From assembly GCA_027491155.1 (NCBI GenBank), contig JAIXWR010000045.1, forward strand, positions 22,960 to 86,959: a stretch of 64,000 bases of DNA, given 5' to 3'. The stretch is from Verrucomicrobiaceae bacterium (GTDB taxonomy: Bacteria > Verrucomicrobiota > Verrucomicrobiia > Verrucomicrobiales > Akkermansiaceae). Below are positions 37,539 through 49,264 of this stretch, piece by piece. Position numbers and translations under genes: made by a program. Within the stretch, counting starts at the first letter, position 1. Each line of letters starts with the position of its first letter. Under the pieces are notes generated by a model. The model saw nothing but the letters and a program-made list of their open reading frames with translations. It was not told the origin of the DNA and did not search any database.

Positions 37539-38885
37539 ATGAGAGTCGTTCACTACGTCCCGCCCCTCTTTGCGCTGATCATCGCTGCGGCATGGCTGAC
37601 CAGCTTGCGGGCCTCGAATCGCGCCTTGGAGCAGGACAATCGCTCTCTTCAGGAGAAGATCGCGGAGTCCCGCAGTTCCCCGGGCTCTCGGGATGAGCGC
37701 GCCAGATCCGGTGCGAAAAGCGACAGAGCCAGCGCGAACAGCGCCAGGGCGAAGCGCGAGACGAAGCCAGCGGACGTTGAGGTCAAGCCCTTGTCCGAAT
37801 TCAAGCCCACCGCCGGTGATTTCAACGAACTCGTCCTCCTCAACAACAATGAAGGGGTAAGATTCAATCTTACAGAAGCCTGTCGAAGGCTCGAAGCGTT
37901 GGCTTCCGAGATGAGTGGCGACGAACTCGTAAGAGCCTACACGCAAATGGGCTCACTCCCGGTGGATGCGCCATTTCGCAATTACCTCGAATGGCTGATG
38001 CTGAACCAACTCAAGAAGAAGAATCCCGAGTTCGCGTTCAGCCAACTCATTGCGAAGTGCCAGAATGAAGATACAGGACCGATCAAGATGGGCGATTTCA
38101 ATGAATGGCTCGCGAGGGATCCTTCCGCCGCCACGACCTGGTATGAGAACCAGCTCGAGGCTCAGGTCTTCGATAAGACCCTTGATGGAAAAACTCCCAA
38201 CATGGTGCCTTTTGAAGCTGCATTCATCATGTCCTTGCTCGCATCCGACCCGGCCGCCGCGGAGCAACGCATGAACAATATTCCGCCCGATCTCCGCGCC
38301 AGTTTAGGTGATTACGTTTGGAAAGTCTCCAAAGAGAACAGCAAGGCTTTCGTTGAATTGCTTCGAAAATCAATGCCGATGGAAGATTATATCGCCATAC
38401 TGAAGGACAACAGTCTGACGGAGTATCATTTCAGGTTCGACAGCGATAGCGATCCCCAAGCTGTCCAGAAGAACCTTGATAGCCTCGGATTCACGCCTGA
38501 GGAATGCTCCACCCTTATGACGCAGCACTTTGCGGAGATTGCGAAGGCTCAAGCGATGAGAGACAAGTTCGGTATGCCGTCTCGCGAGAAATTCGACGAA
38601 GATCGCGCACGGATTCAGGCGATCGACCCTTCCTCCGCTGACCGGGCAACAGGATTTGCACTCCAGAGTTACCTCGCGGAATCCAAGACGACCAGCGCAC
38701 AGGACTTCGTCGAGAAGGTCGCTTTGGACTACCATGGTTCAGGTGCGGGAGACGAAATCCTGCTTCCATTGATTGAGGGCAGTGCGAAGGGGAGTATCCC
38801 TTTTCCGAAAGAAAGAGCGCGAGTGCTGGCAGATAAAATCACGGATGCCAGGCTCCGTGAAGAGATGCTGCAAAAGCTCGATTGA
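37539..38885 (+). CDS. Membrane-anchored solenoid-like protein, array member C (paralog of A)
   Basis: 448 residues from the ATG at 37539 (MRVVHYVPPLFALIIAAAWL), chosen because the TM anchor starts there as in A; an open frame extends back to a GTG at 37419 that overlaps the stop of B. After the anchor comes a coiled stretch (LEQDNRSLQEKIAE), then a basic/serine-rich linker and helical repeats including WLARDPSAATTWYENQL, DPAAAEQRMNNIPPDL and, near the end, YHGSGAGDEILLPLIEGS, each with a counterpart in A. Only 3 bp separate it from D. Confidence 0.7.
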   Translation: MRVVHYVPPLFALIIAAAWLTSLRASNRALEQDNRSLQEKIAESRSSPGSRDERARSGAKSDRASANSARAKRETKPADVEVKPLSEFKPTAGDFNELVLLNNNEGVRFNLTEACRRLEALASEMSGDELVRAYTQMGSLPVDAPFRNYLEWLMLNQLKKKNPEFAFSQLIAKCQNEDTGPIKMGDFNEWLARDPSAATTWYENQLEAQVFDKTLDGKTPNMVPFEAAFIMSLLASDPAAAEQRMNNIPPDLRASLGDYVWKVSKENSKAFVELLRKSMPMEDYIAILKDNSLTEYHFRFDSDSDPQAVQKNLDSLGFTPEECSTLMTQHFAEIAKAQAMRDKFGMPSREKFDEDRARIQAIDPSSADRATGFALQSYLAESKTTSAQDFVEKVALDYHGSGAGDEILLPLIEGSAKGSIPFPKERARVLADKITDARLREEMLQKLD

Positions 38886-38888
38886 AGC

Positions 38889-40112
38889 ATGAAACATTCC
38901 CTTGTCATTTGTGCTCTCATCTTCACCTTCGCCGCTTTTCTGGGCTGGCGGGAGGAACAGCAGATTTCAAGAACCAGAGAGATCAATGCAAAACTGGCGA
39001 CAGAAGCCGCGGCCATTCCCAACGAGGGTATCCAAGGGCCAACGTCCTCTGTAGTCTCCGATAAACGCGTGGATCGGCGAAAAGAAGATCTCGCCATGAA
39101 GAAAAAAGTAAAAGCCCTCGTGAGCGACTATTTTGCCTTATTGCGCAATGAGGATGAGGCATCCGCGGAAGAAATCGCCGCTTTGCGAGAGAACATCAAG
39201 AGTCGCCTGGAGGAACTCGACCCATCGGCGATCCGAGAATTCATGGGTGAATTCAGCAGCCTTCCCGGTGTGAACTCCGGGATGAAGAGTGACGTGAACG
39301 AGTACGTCATGAATGTTTTTATCAAGAAATACCCGGTGGAGATGGCCTCAATGATGAGCAAGGCTCCCGAGCTCTTTAGTCTCAGTGGTCAATCCGTGCC
39401 CGAGAGAGTGATTTACGATCCGTTCAAGTTCCTCGTTTATTACTATTGCTGGATGGAGAAGGATCTCCCGCTTGTTTTTGATTGCCTCGCAGAAGCATCG
39501 CCGGAATTTCAATCCAAATATATCAGTGGAACGTTAGAACATTATGCGGATACCCCTCTTCGCCGAGCCGAGTTGTTCGAAGAGATGAGAGCCTTCGCCT
39601 CGACCCCGGAACAAGTGGATCTTGTGAGAGCTCAGATGAGCGATCTCCTCTTCGTGCGTCCCGACGCAAAGGTGACGTTCGTTGAGGTGTCCGATTTGCT
39701 CCAATCGGCGGATTTATCCAGTGATGAACTTGTCGCTGCCACCAAGGGCATGGAGAACAAAGTGCGGGTTGGCGAAACGGGCCAATGGCTTGACTGGCTT
39801 AGGACGACCGGGATACCTGTCGAGATCGCGAAGGAGCGTGCTTTCGATCTCGCCGACCGGTGGACAGAGAAAGACTACCTCGCCGTCGGCAAATGGCTCA
39901 ATAGCGCACCCGAAGGTCCGGAGAAGTCCGCGGTGGCGAGTGCCTACGCGGCCAAGACCTATCCTTACGATCCGGAGGGCGCCATGCAATGGATTGAGAC
40001 CCTCCCTCAGGGGCCCGACCGGAACAAGGCACTGGAAACCATCTATCAAGGTCTGCCGAAAGACAGTGATGAAGCAGAAGCCTTCGCGAGTGAGTTTGGC
40101 CTCGGGAAGTGA
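38889..40112 (+). CDS. Membrane-anchored solenoid-like protein, array member D (paralog of B)
   Basis: 407 residues. TM anchor (LVICALIFTFAAFLGW), coiled acidic linker, then helical repeats. The C-terminal 110 residues parallel B: RWTEKDYLAVGKWLNSAP, then DPEGAMQWIETLPQGPDRNKALETIYQG. The order A-B-C-D with A like C and B like D shows a tandem duplication of a two-gene unit. It starts 3 bp after C. Its middle region diverges strongly from B, so the copies are old or specialised. Confidence 0.7.
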   Translation: MKHSLVICALIFTFAAFLGWREEQQISRTREINAKLATEAAAIPNEGIQGPTSSVVSDKRVDRRKEDLAMKKKVKALVSDYFALLRNEDEASAEEIAALRENIKSRLEELDPSAIREFMGEFSSLPGVNSGMKSDVNEYVMNVFIKKYPVEMASMMSKAPELFSLSGQSVPERVIYDPFKFLVYYYCWMEKDLPLVFDCLAEASPEFQSKYISGTLEHYADTPLRRAELFEEMRAFASTPEQVDLVRAQMSDLLFVRPDAKVTFVEVSDLLQSADLSSDELVAATKGMENKVRVGETGQWLDWLRTTGIPVEIAKERAFDLADRWTEKDYLAVGKWLNSAPEGPEKSAVASAYAAKTYPYDPEGAMQWIETLPQGPDRNKALETIYQGLPKDSDEAEAFASEFGLGK

Positions 40113-40275
40113 CCGATCCTTGTGAGTCCATTTTCCAGAATGCACGTTCCTGAGACTCGGCGTCGCTGTGTTCCGGAATCTTCCGGGGTCGTTTTTTCGC
40201 ATAAATTTCCAAGGATTTCCCGGTAGCTGTGTCTTGATCTCGTGGGTCTTTTGCCGCCCAATAACTCATAGGCCG

Positions 40276-41655
40276 ATGAAATCCACGACCAACATTTGTC
40301 TCGCGACGCTGCTCATCGCCGCCGTGCCTCTTGGGTTGCTGTGGAAAGAAAACGCCTCACTCCGCGCCCGGATCGCCGCGCAATCCCCGGCTGCGCCGCC
40401 GCCCGCTGACGGGGAGCTGGCAAAGTCCGATCGCCGCGGACCGATTCGCGTCGCAGGGACTGAGAAGCTGTCAGCCCAGAAGAGTGTGACCGGGGAGATC
40501 CAATGGAGGTCCGTTTTGGAAGATCCGGACCCCGTGCGCCGGGCGGGGCGTTTCTACGCCTTCGTCAGCAACATGACTCCCGAAAGCGCGCGGGCGGCGG
40601 CGGAGTCGCTGGAGGACATGCGCAACCGCAACGCGCTGAGCGACGACGAGTGGAGGCATTTTTTCCTCGGCTGGGGTGGCGTCGATGGAAAGGCCGCCCT
40701 TGCCTACTTGGATGCCGTACCGGAGAACTCCGCCGCCCGCTGGAAGAATCGAGAGGCGGCCCTCACTGGCTGGGCCTCTCGCGATGTGGCGGGTGCCCAA
40801 GCGTGGCTGAAAGATCATGTTACCAGGAGCTGTCACACGCGCAAAGACGAGCCCTATTTCGCGGAGGATCTCTTCAAAGCGGTTTCCGAGTGCATGCGAG
40901 TCACGGACGAGGACGCGGCGCGCGACTATCTGGTGGCGCAGACGGTGGCGGGCCATGTGACGAACGCTGAGGCTGTCGATTGGATTGCAGGCGAATGGAA
41001 TGATGCCGATGCCCATGACAAAGCGGCGACCCTGCTCGCCCGGCTGCTCGCGGATGAGTCGCACCAGGAAATCCGCTGCGCCATTCTCCGCAAACTCGTT
41101 GACGAACACCGAACGAAGGAGGCCGTGGAGCTTGTCACCCGGTTCCAGGCTGAGCTGGACCCATCCGCCGTTGCGAGTCTCGCCAGCCAGGTGGCCGGCG
41201 ACGACTCGGGCAAAGCCATGGCCTGGTTGGACTCTTTGGACAAGGTGTCACCGGCAAACAAGACCATTGCCCGAGCCAATATCGTGTCGTCCTGGGTTGC
41301 CCGTGATCCTGCCGCCGCAGGCTCCTGGCTGCTGGAGGCCCGCCGCCGCGGCGAGGCCGCGCCGGAAATCACCGCCAGCTATGCCACGGCTACCGTCGGG
41401 ATGGATCCCGCCGCCGCCATCGCCTGGGCTCAAACCATTCCGGATGAAGCCCTGCGGCACCAGACTCTCCTGACCATGGCGCAGAACCGTGCGGCCGGCA
41501 ACGACACGGAGGCCCTGGAGTTGTTCAAGGCGGCGGGTCTTTCGGACAGGGAGATCCACGAGGCCGGCCTTTTGCCGGCTATTGTGGATCGCCGTATCCC
41601 TAGTGCCCAGGCCAGCGGGACCATCACGCGGTTCGCCATGGTGCGTCCGGATTGA
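40276..41655 (+). CDS. Membrane-anchored solenoid-like protein, array member E
   Basis: 459 residues with a TM anchor (TTNICLATLLIAAVPLGLLW), a coiled segment and a Pro/Ala linker. Regular repeats of about 30-40 residues follow the pattern AxxWxxRDxxxAxxWL, for example GWASRDVAGAQAWLKDH, SSWVARDPAAAGSWLLEA and MDPAAAIAWAQTIPDE. It clearly belongs to the same superfamily as A-D but is higher in GC and does not pair closely with any of them. The ATG at 40276 is placed at the TM anchor; 163 bp separate it from D. Function unknown. Confidence 0.7.
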   Translation: MKSTTNICLATLLIAAVPLGLLWKENASLRARIAAQSPAAPPPADGELAKSDRRGPIRVAGTEKLSAQKSVTGEIQWRSVLEDPDPVRRAGRFYAFVSNMTPESARAAAESLEDMRNRNALSDDEWRHFFLGWGGVDGKAALAYLDAVPENSAARWKNREAALTGWASRDVAGAQAWLKDHVTRSCHTRKDEPYFAEDLFKAVSECMRVTDEDAARDYLVAQTVAGHVTNAEAVDWIAGEWNDADAHDKAATLLARLLADESHQEIRCAILRKLVDEHRTKEAVELVTRFQAELDPSAVASLASQVAGDDSGKAMAWLDSLDKVSPANKTIARANIVSSWVARDPAAAGSWLLEARRRGEAAPEITASYATATVGMDPAAAIAWAQTIPDEALRHQTLLTMAQNRAAGNDTEALELFKAAGLSDREIHEAGLLPAIVDRRIPSAQASGTITRFAMVRPD

Positions 41656-41805
41656 ACACCCTGGGCGCGCCAAGGCCAGAGGACGGGGGCTTCTTTCCTG
41701 CGCTCGCTCCGAATTCCCCCGTAACGAAGCCCGGTGTCGCGAAATTTGGAGAAAAATTCACGACGGTGTCGGTTTTCCCGCCGGTCCTGCGCGTGTGTAT
41801 TCGTA

Positions 41806-42708
41806 ATGAAAAAGCATCTCATCACACTGATCGTTGCCGCCTCGGCGGTGCTTCACGCCCAAGCCGCCGACCTCGCAACCCAATTGCAGGGTTACTGGCA
41901 GCCCGATATGGAAAAAACCGCCGCGCTGGCAAAGAAGGAAGGTCGCGATGAGAATCCCGACGAGAATCCAATGGCGCTGGCCTTGATGGGCAAGATGGTC
42001 TTCGAGTTCCAAAACGACAAGATGACCATCCATCCACCCGCGGGAGGGAAATTCGACGGAGGCCCCCCGCCTCTTGAATACAAGGTCATCGCGGAGGACA
42101 AGGCCGCGAAGGCGCTCACCCTGAGTATCGATGGCGAAGAAACGAAGATCCGATTCAACAAGGAACAGATGGCCATGTCCGATGAGAAAGAAGGAGGCTG
42201 GATGATCCTCAACCGCATGAGCAAAGAAGACTTTGCGAAACGTAAGCCCGCCTTGGCGGAGATTCTGAAGGAAGGCGGCGAAGATGCCCCGGCAGCGGAG
42301 AAGCTTGAAGACATCTCCGCTCAACCGATCCCCGACAAGCCTGCCGCAGGCAAGGTTCGTGGCAAGGAATTCAAGATCGAGATGGCCAAACTCGAGGATG
42401 GCAGCCTGTTCTTGCGGCAGGGCGAAGTGGAGGAGTTCGAAATTACCTTTCGGGGGGAGAATGTCGGCAATTACGCCGGGAAAACATTCACGGTGAAACC
42501 GGATCAGGAGAACCCCGGCCTTGGCATCGAACTGACATTCTCGAAAGAGCCAGGATCGTTCAGCTTCTCCACCACCAATCGAGGATTCGCCATGAGACTC
42601 GAATTTGGCACCGCAAAGAATGGCAAAATCCCCGGCAAGATCCACCTTCGCCTGCCGGACGAGGCTGGAAGCTTCGTCGTCGGCAGCTTTGAAGCGGAAA
42701 TCAAATAG
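41806..42708 (+). CDS. Secreted protein with GYW domain shared with the downstream kinase
   Basis: 300 residues with a signal peptide (MKKHLITLIVAASAVLHAQA). The first 120 mature residues begin LQGYWQPDMEKTA and continue with MGKMVFEFQNDKMTIHPP and an ILNRMSKEDFAK segment. These match the extracytoplasmic region of the kinase at 43896 (LTGYWQAEMSK, MGKMIFEFQKDTMFIHGPP, ILSRISNEEFKAF). The C-terminal half (about 190-300) is a beta-rich domain with no recognised family. It ends 20 bp before the DUF3592 gene. The shared domain suggests it senses, competes for or presents the same ligand as the kinase; this is inference. Confidence 0.7.
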   Translation: MKKHLITLIVAASAVLHAQAADLATQLQGYWQPDMEKTAALAKKEGRDENPDENPMALALMGKMVFEFQNDKMTIHPPAGGKFDGGPPPLEYKVIAEDKAAKALTLSIDGEETKIRFNKEQMAMSDEKEGGWMILNRMSKEDFAKRKPALAEILKEGGEDAPAAEKLEDISAQPIPDKPAAGKVRGKEFKIEMAKLEDGSLFLRQGEVEEFEITFRGENVGNYAGKTFTVKPDQENPGLGIELTFSKEPGSFSFSTTNRGFAMRLEFGTAKNGKIPGKIHLRLPDEAGSFVVGSFEAEIK

Positions 42709-42728
42709 CCTGTCCAATCAAGATCTAC

Positions 42729-43271
42729 ATGAACAGACACTCTTCAGGCCAACTGCAAACAGTAGTCGGATGGATTTTTGGCGGAAGCTTCACCCTTCTG
42801 GGCCTCCTCTTCGTGATTATCGGGGGATTCGAGTACCGGCAGGGCCTGAAGACGAATGACTGGCCAGCAGCAGCGGGAAGAATCGTCGAATCGAAAATCG
42901 TCGAATCGAAAATCGTCGAAAGGAAAGTCGACGGTTCTTCCGGGCGTCGCAGAACTCGTAGTTCCGACAGGGACTACACGGTCGATGTCCGATACTCCTA
43001 CGAAGTTGAGGGTCAGAAGTTTGAGGGTGACAGGCTGCGATATGGCAATGAGTCCCACGATTCCCGGGCATCGGCTATGGAGGAGCAGTCACTCTTCGCG
43101 TCTGGAAAGGAAGTGCAGGTGTATTACGATCCGAAGACTCCCAGTCAGAGCGTGTTGATCAAGGGAATTGGGTTGTCCTGGCTGGGGATGGCATTGGGGT
43201 TGATGGCGCTCGTTATCGGCTTGGTGGTGATGTTTCACATGGTCAGATCGAGGGCCGCCAGAATCAAATAG
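42729..43271 (+). CDS. DUF3592 membrane protein
   Basis: 180 residues with two transmembrane helices (about 12-35 and 148-170) flanking an extracytoplasmic beta domain of the DUF3592 type (DYTVDVRYSYEVEGQKFEGDRLRYG; VQVYYDPKTPSQSVL). A threefold repeat IVESK/IVESK/IVERK near residue 52 is encoded by a 15-bp tandem DNA repeat. It is only 3 bp from the ECF sigma gene, so they are probably co-transcribed. The function of DUF3592 is not established. Confidence 0.8.
   Translation: MNRHSSGQLQTVVGWIFGGSFTLLGLLFVIIGGFEYRQGLKTNDWPAAAGRIVESKIVESKIVERKVDGSSGRRRTRSSDRDYTVDVRYSYEVEGQKFEGDRLRYGNESHDSRASAMEEQSLFASGKEVQVYYDPKTPSQSVLIKGIGLSWLGMALGLMALVIGLVVMFHMVRSRAARIK
42886..42927 (+). repeat. 15-bp tandem repeat inside the DUF3592 gene
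   Basis: The unit ATCGTCGAATCGAAA occurs nearly three times in a row, the last unit ending in AGG. Being a multiple of three it can change copy number without a frameshift, adding or removing five residues (IVESK) per unit. Confidence 0.8.
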
Positions 43272-43274
43272 CTC

Positions 43275-43832
43275 ATGACCGATTACACCCTGTGGCTGAA
43301 CAACTCCGACCCAACCCGCGACAACGAGGTGTTCACGGGTTTGTATGCGGAGTTGCGCCGCATCGCGCGCTCGAAAATGGCGGGGGAACGGCAGGGCGGG
43401 ACGCTCGACACTTGCGGATTGCTCCACGAAGCGTGGCTGAGGCTGGAGAAATCCGCCCCGGAGCAATGGCGCGACCGCAAGCAGTTCTACGCCGCGGCCT
43501 CCGAAGCGATGCGCCGCATCCTCGTCGATGCGGCACGGCGCAGGCTGGCGGCCAAACGCGGCGGCGGCGAGGAGGTCGTTCCCCTCGACGACGAGCTGCC
43601 GGTGGCCGCGCCGATGGATGACGACCGGCTTCTCGATGTGCACGAGGCGCTCGACCGGCTCGAAGTGGAATTCCCCATGGATGCCCAGATCGTGAAGCTG
43701 CGCTTTTTCTCAGGCCTCGGAAACGAAGACATCGCCACCCTGCTGGATGTCAGCGAGCGAACGGTCGAGCGGCATTGGAAACTTGCCAAGCTTTGGCTCT
43801 ATCGCGAGCTGAATGAGGCCAGTGAGGATTGA
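43275..43832 (+). CDS. ECF-type RNA polymerase sigma factor (Sigma70_ECF family)
   Basis: 185 residues. The region-2 part (about 20-85: LRRIARSKM, TLDTCGLLHEAWLRL, FYAAASEAMRRILVD) and region-4 part (about 120-180: DAQIVKLRFFSGLGNEDIATLLDVSERTVERHWKLAKLWLYREL) match the Sigma70_ECF group found in Planctomycetota and Verrucomicrobiota, which is often encoded next to Ser/Thr kinases. No anti-sigma factor lies beside it. Gaps of 3 bp upstream and 63 bp downstream place it in one transcription unit with the kinase, which may control it by phosphorylation. Confidence 0.92.
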   Translation: MTDYTLWLNNSDPTRDNEVFTGLYAELRRIARSKMAGERQGGTLDTCGLLHEAWLRLEKSAPEQWRDRKQFYAAASEAMRRILVDAARRRLAAKRGGGEEVVPLDDELPVAAPMDDDRLLDVHEALDRLEVEFPMDAQIVKLRFFSGLGNEDIATLLDVSERTVERHWKLAKLWLYRELNEASED

Positions 43833-43895
43833 CTGGAGAAATATCCCTTGCGTGTGTCGGTTTTCCGCAAGCCATTGCGCATGTTCTGATATAGC

Positions 43896-46898
<3,003 letters not shown>

Positions 46899-46915
46899 CA
46901 TGCTGGATCCAAGCC

Positions 46916-47830
46916 ATGAGCAACCATCACAATGACAATGAAACTTGGGCCAGGACAAACGGATACGCGTTCCACGCGGAAACGCAGGGCGCGTTCTTCG
47001 AGGGCGCGGGCTGTCTCGATATCTTCAGGAAGGCGGATCGTTTCCGGGACCATGTTCTCGGAACCCATCGAGACAGGCCGTTTGAGATTTTCGATGCCCT
47101 GTTCCAGCGGCAAGATCAGAACGGTTTTTACTACATCTGGCAGACGATCGTGGTGGTTCCAACTTCAGGGCTGAAACTGCCGAATTTCGACCTTTTGCCA
47201 CGGCGCGAGACGGGAGGAATGAATCTCCTCGGCATCAAGGGCCTGGATCTGAAGCTGGCGCCCACGGCCCCACGGGATGAGATGCACTTGGTCGATGCAT
47301 TCAACAAGAACTACAGCCTCTTCGGCGGAGGCGCTTTCGAGGCCATGGAGGCATCGATCAAATCCGCCGACCATCTCGTGCCCAGCCTCTCCGACATGAC
47401 CGCCATCTGCAAACCCGGCATCCTGCGGTTCCTTTCCACCGCTGTCACAGGGTTCATCGAAGTTCAGAACGGGTATCTGGCGATACGCGCTCCGGAAACC
47501 CGGATCATCTCACCCGGCATCAGTCACACCATCCTGAAGGGAAAGGAACGCGAAAGCCTGCTGACCGTCGCCAACGACTTGCTCGATGTGCTTGCGAACG
47601 CTGCAAACGAGGCACCGTTGCGGGCACTGACGCTGGAGAACACCTTCAACCCGTTCCAATTCCTGGGCGGCATCATCGGAGGCGTCATTGGCTTTTGTCT
47701 GGGCGGCTTGACCGGTGTTGTTTTGTTGTTCCTGCTGAAAGAGAAGCACTTGTTCCTGATCCCCGTGCTGGCTGTCGGCTTCGCCGCCATCGGCCTCTTT
47801 ATCGGCAAGATGCTGACGAGGGCCAAGTGA
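46916..47830 (+). CDS. Unknown protein with two C-terminal transmembrane helices
   Basis: 304 residues. A soluble N-terminal domain (about 1-235) of unknown fold is followed by two hydrophobic helices (GGIIGGVIGFCLGGLTGVVLL, then LIPVLAVGFAAIGLFIG), so the bulk likely faces the cytoplasm or the helices hold it in a complex. It begins 17 bp after the kinase gene, the last member of the ten-gene run. No family recognised. Confidence 0.65.
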   Translation: MSNHHNDNETWARTNGYAFHAETQGAFFEGAGCLDIFRKADRFRDHVLGTHRDRPFEIFDALFQRQDQNGFYYIWQTIVVVPTSGLKLPNFDLLPRRETGGMNLLGIKGLDLKLAPTAPRDEMHLVDAFNKNYSLFGGGAFEAMEASIKSADHLVPSLSDMTAICKPGILRFLSTAVTGFIEVQNGYLAIRAPETRIISPGISHTILKGKERESLLTVANDLLDVLANAANEAPLRALTLENTFNPFQFLGGIIGGVIGFCLGGLTGVVLLFLLKEKHLFLIPVLAVGFAAIGLFIGKMLTRAK

Positions 47831-47895
47831 CTAGTGGACGTCCGTTCGATAAAGGCAGATCCAATTCGAACCGAGTCGGCCGATGAGCGGGCACC

Positions 47896-47974
47896 TCCGG
47901 TAGCGGATGACGAGGGCTTGCGGCAGGTCCACTTCGCTGAAGCTACGAGGACCGGGAAGATGCCGCGGTCATCT
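47896..47974. repeat. Imperfect palindromic repeat element
   Basis: Starting CCGGTAGCGGATGAC and ending GCCGCGGTCATC, the arms GATGAC/GTCATC, GCGGCA/TGCCGC and GGTCC/GGACC pair around a central loop with internal bulges. It starts with the TAGCGG word seen in the elements at 19.8, 20.7-21.0 and 25.3 kb, so it is a likely relative. It fills the convergent gap between the two-TM protein and the histidine kinase. Confidence 0.6.
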
Positions 47975-47978
47975 GGGG

Positions 47979-49262
47979 CTAATCCGCCGCCTTCGCCAGT
48001 TCCGGCAGAGCCTCCGCTTCGGCTTCGGCAAGCAGCCGGGCTTCCGCTTCACGGGGAACTTCCATCGTGAAGCGGGTGTCCTGGCCGGGGATTGAGGTCA
48101 CTTGGATGCTCCCGCCATGGGCTTCGATCGCCCGCTTGACGATCGAGAGCCCGAGCCCGGTGCCCTTGATCTCCTCCTGCGAGTGATGCTTCTCCACGCG
48201 GTAGAAGCGGCGGAAGATGTGCGGCAGGTCGGCGCTGGGGATGCCCACGCCGTCGTCGGCGACCCAGACCTTCGTCGAATGATCGTCGCGGCTGCAGCCC
48301 ACGGTGACGGTCAGGCCGGGGCGGGGATTCTGCTTCAGGGCGTTCTCGATGAGGTTGAAGAGCACCTGGGTCCAGTAGAAGCGGTCGCCGGCGAGGGTCA
48401 GGTCGAGGTCGGGCATCTCGATCTTGATCTTGGCTTCCTGGTTGTGAATGACCGACTCCAGCCGCTCCAGCACGTCGTTGACGCAGGAGCGGATGCGGAA
48501 GGGCTTCACCTTGAGCGCGGCGGCTTCGCCGGACTCCAGGCGGGAGATCACCAGCATGTCCTCGACGATGCGCGAGATGCGCTCGGTGTGCTTGCGCATC
48601 ACCTTGAGGAAACGGCGGCTGAGCTCCTTGTCGTCGAGCAGGTCGTCGTCGATCAGGTTCTCCAGATAGCCGTTGATGATGGCCAGCGGGGTGCGCAGTT
48701 CGTGCGAGGCGTTCGCGACGAAGTCCTTCCGGATTTGCTCGGTCTGGTACTCGCTGGTCACGTCACGGATCACGACTCGGGTGGTGGGTTCGTCCGCCGG
48801 ACTGTCGGAAAGGCGGGCCGCATCGATGACCCAGGCGTTCATGCCGCGGCGTTCCTGGTCGCCGAGCGGGGAGGATTGCTGGGCGAGCACGGCGCGGGTC
48901 ACGGTGGCCTCGCCGGTTTCCAGGCAGCGCATCAGGGCGGCGGCCAGGCGTTGGTCGAGGAAGGCCTCGTGGATGGTCCGCCCGGTCAGGTCGCGGCCAC
49001 GGAACAGCGTGCGCGCGGCCTTGTTGGCGAAGAGCACGCGGGCGTCGGCATCGACCAGCATGAAGGCGTCGCCCAGCGCGTCCAGCAGCGTGTCGCGTTC
49101 CTGCCGGGCGTGCCGCAGGTCGAGTTCCAGCTTCATCCGCCAGGCCGACACCTCCGCCGCGAACTCCATCCGGGCGCGTCGCAGGCGCAGGGCCGTGATC
49201 GCGAGCGCGGCGAGAGCGCAGAGCGTGGCGACGACGGAGATGATGACAAACGGCTCGGCCAT
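47979..49262 (-). CDS. PhoR-type sensor histidine kinase
   Basis: 427 residues. One N-terminal TM helix (FVIISVVATLCALAALAITAL), a coiled linker, a PAS domain (about 60-165), the HisKA box NASHELRTPLAIINGY with the phospho-accepting His, and an HATPase domain (LIENALKQN, DDGVGIP, GTGLGLSIVK). It follows the response regulator by 2 bp and is the PhoR-like partner of a PhoB-type regulator, so phosphate starvation is likely its signal, given the two phosphatase genes elsewhere in the window. ATG at 49262 is preferred over a TTG two codons upstream. Confidence 0.93.
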   Translation of the reverse strand: MAEPFVIISVVATLCALAALAITALRLRRARMEFAAEVSAWRMKLELDLRHARQERDTLLDALGDAFMLVDADARVLFANKAARTLFRGRDLTGRTIHEAFLDQRLAAALMRCLETGEATVTRAVLAQQSSPLGDQERRGMNAWVIDAARLSDSPADEPTTRVVIRDVTSEYQTEQIRKDFVANASHELRTPLAIINGYLENLIDDDLLDDKELSRRFLKVMRKHTERISRIVEDMLVISRLESGEAAALKVKPFRIRSCVNDVLERLESVIHNQEAKIKIEMPDLDLTLAGDRFYWTQVLFNLIENALKQNPRPGLTVTVGCSRDDHSTKVWVADDGVGIPSADLPHIFRRFYRVEKHHSQEEIKGTGLGLSIVKRAIEAHGGSIQVTSIPGQDTRFTMEVPREAEARLLAEAEAEALPELAKAAD

Positions 49263-49264
49263 CC

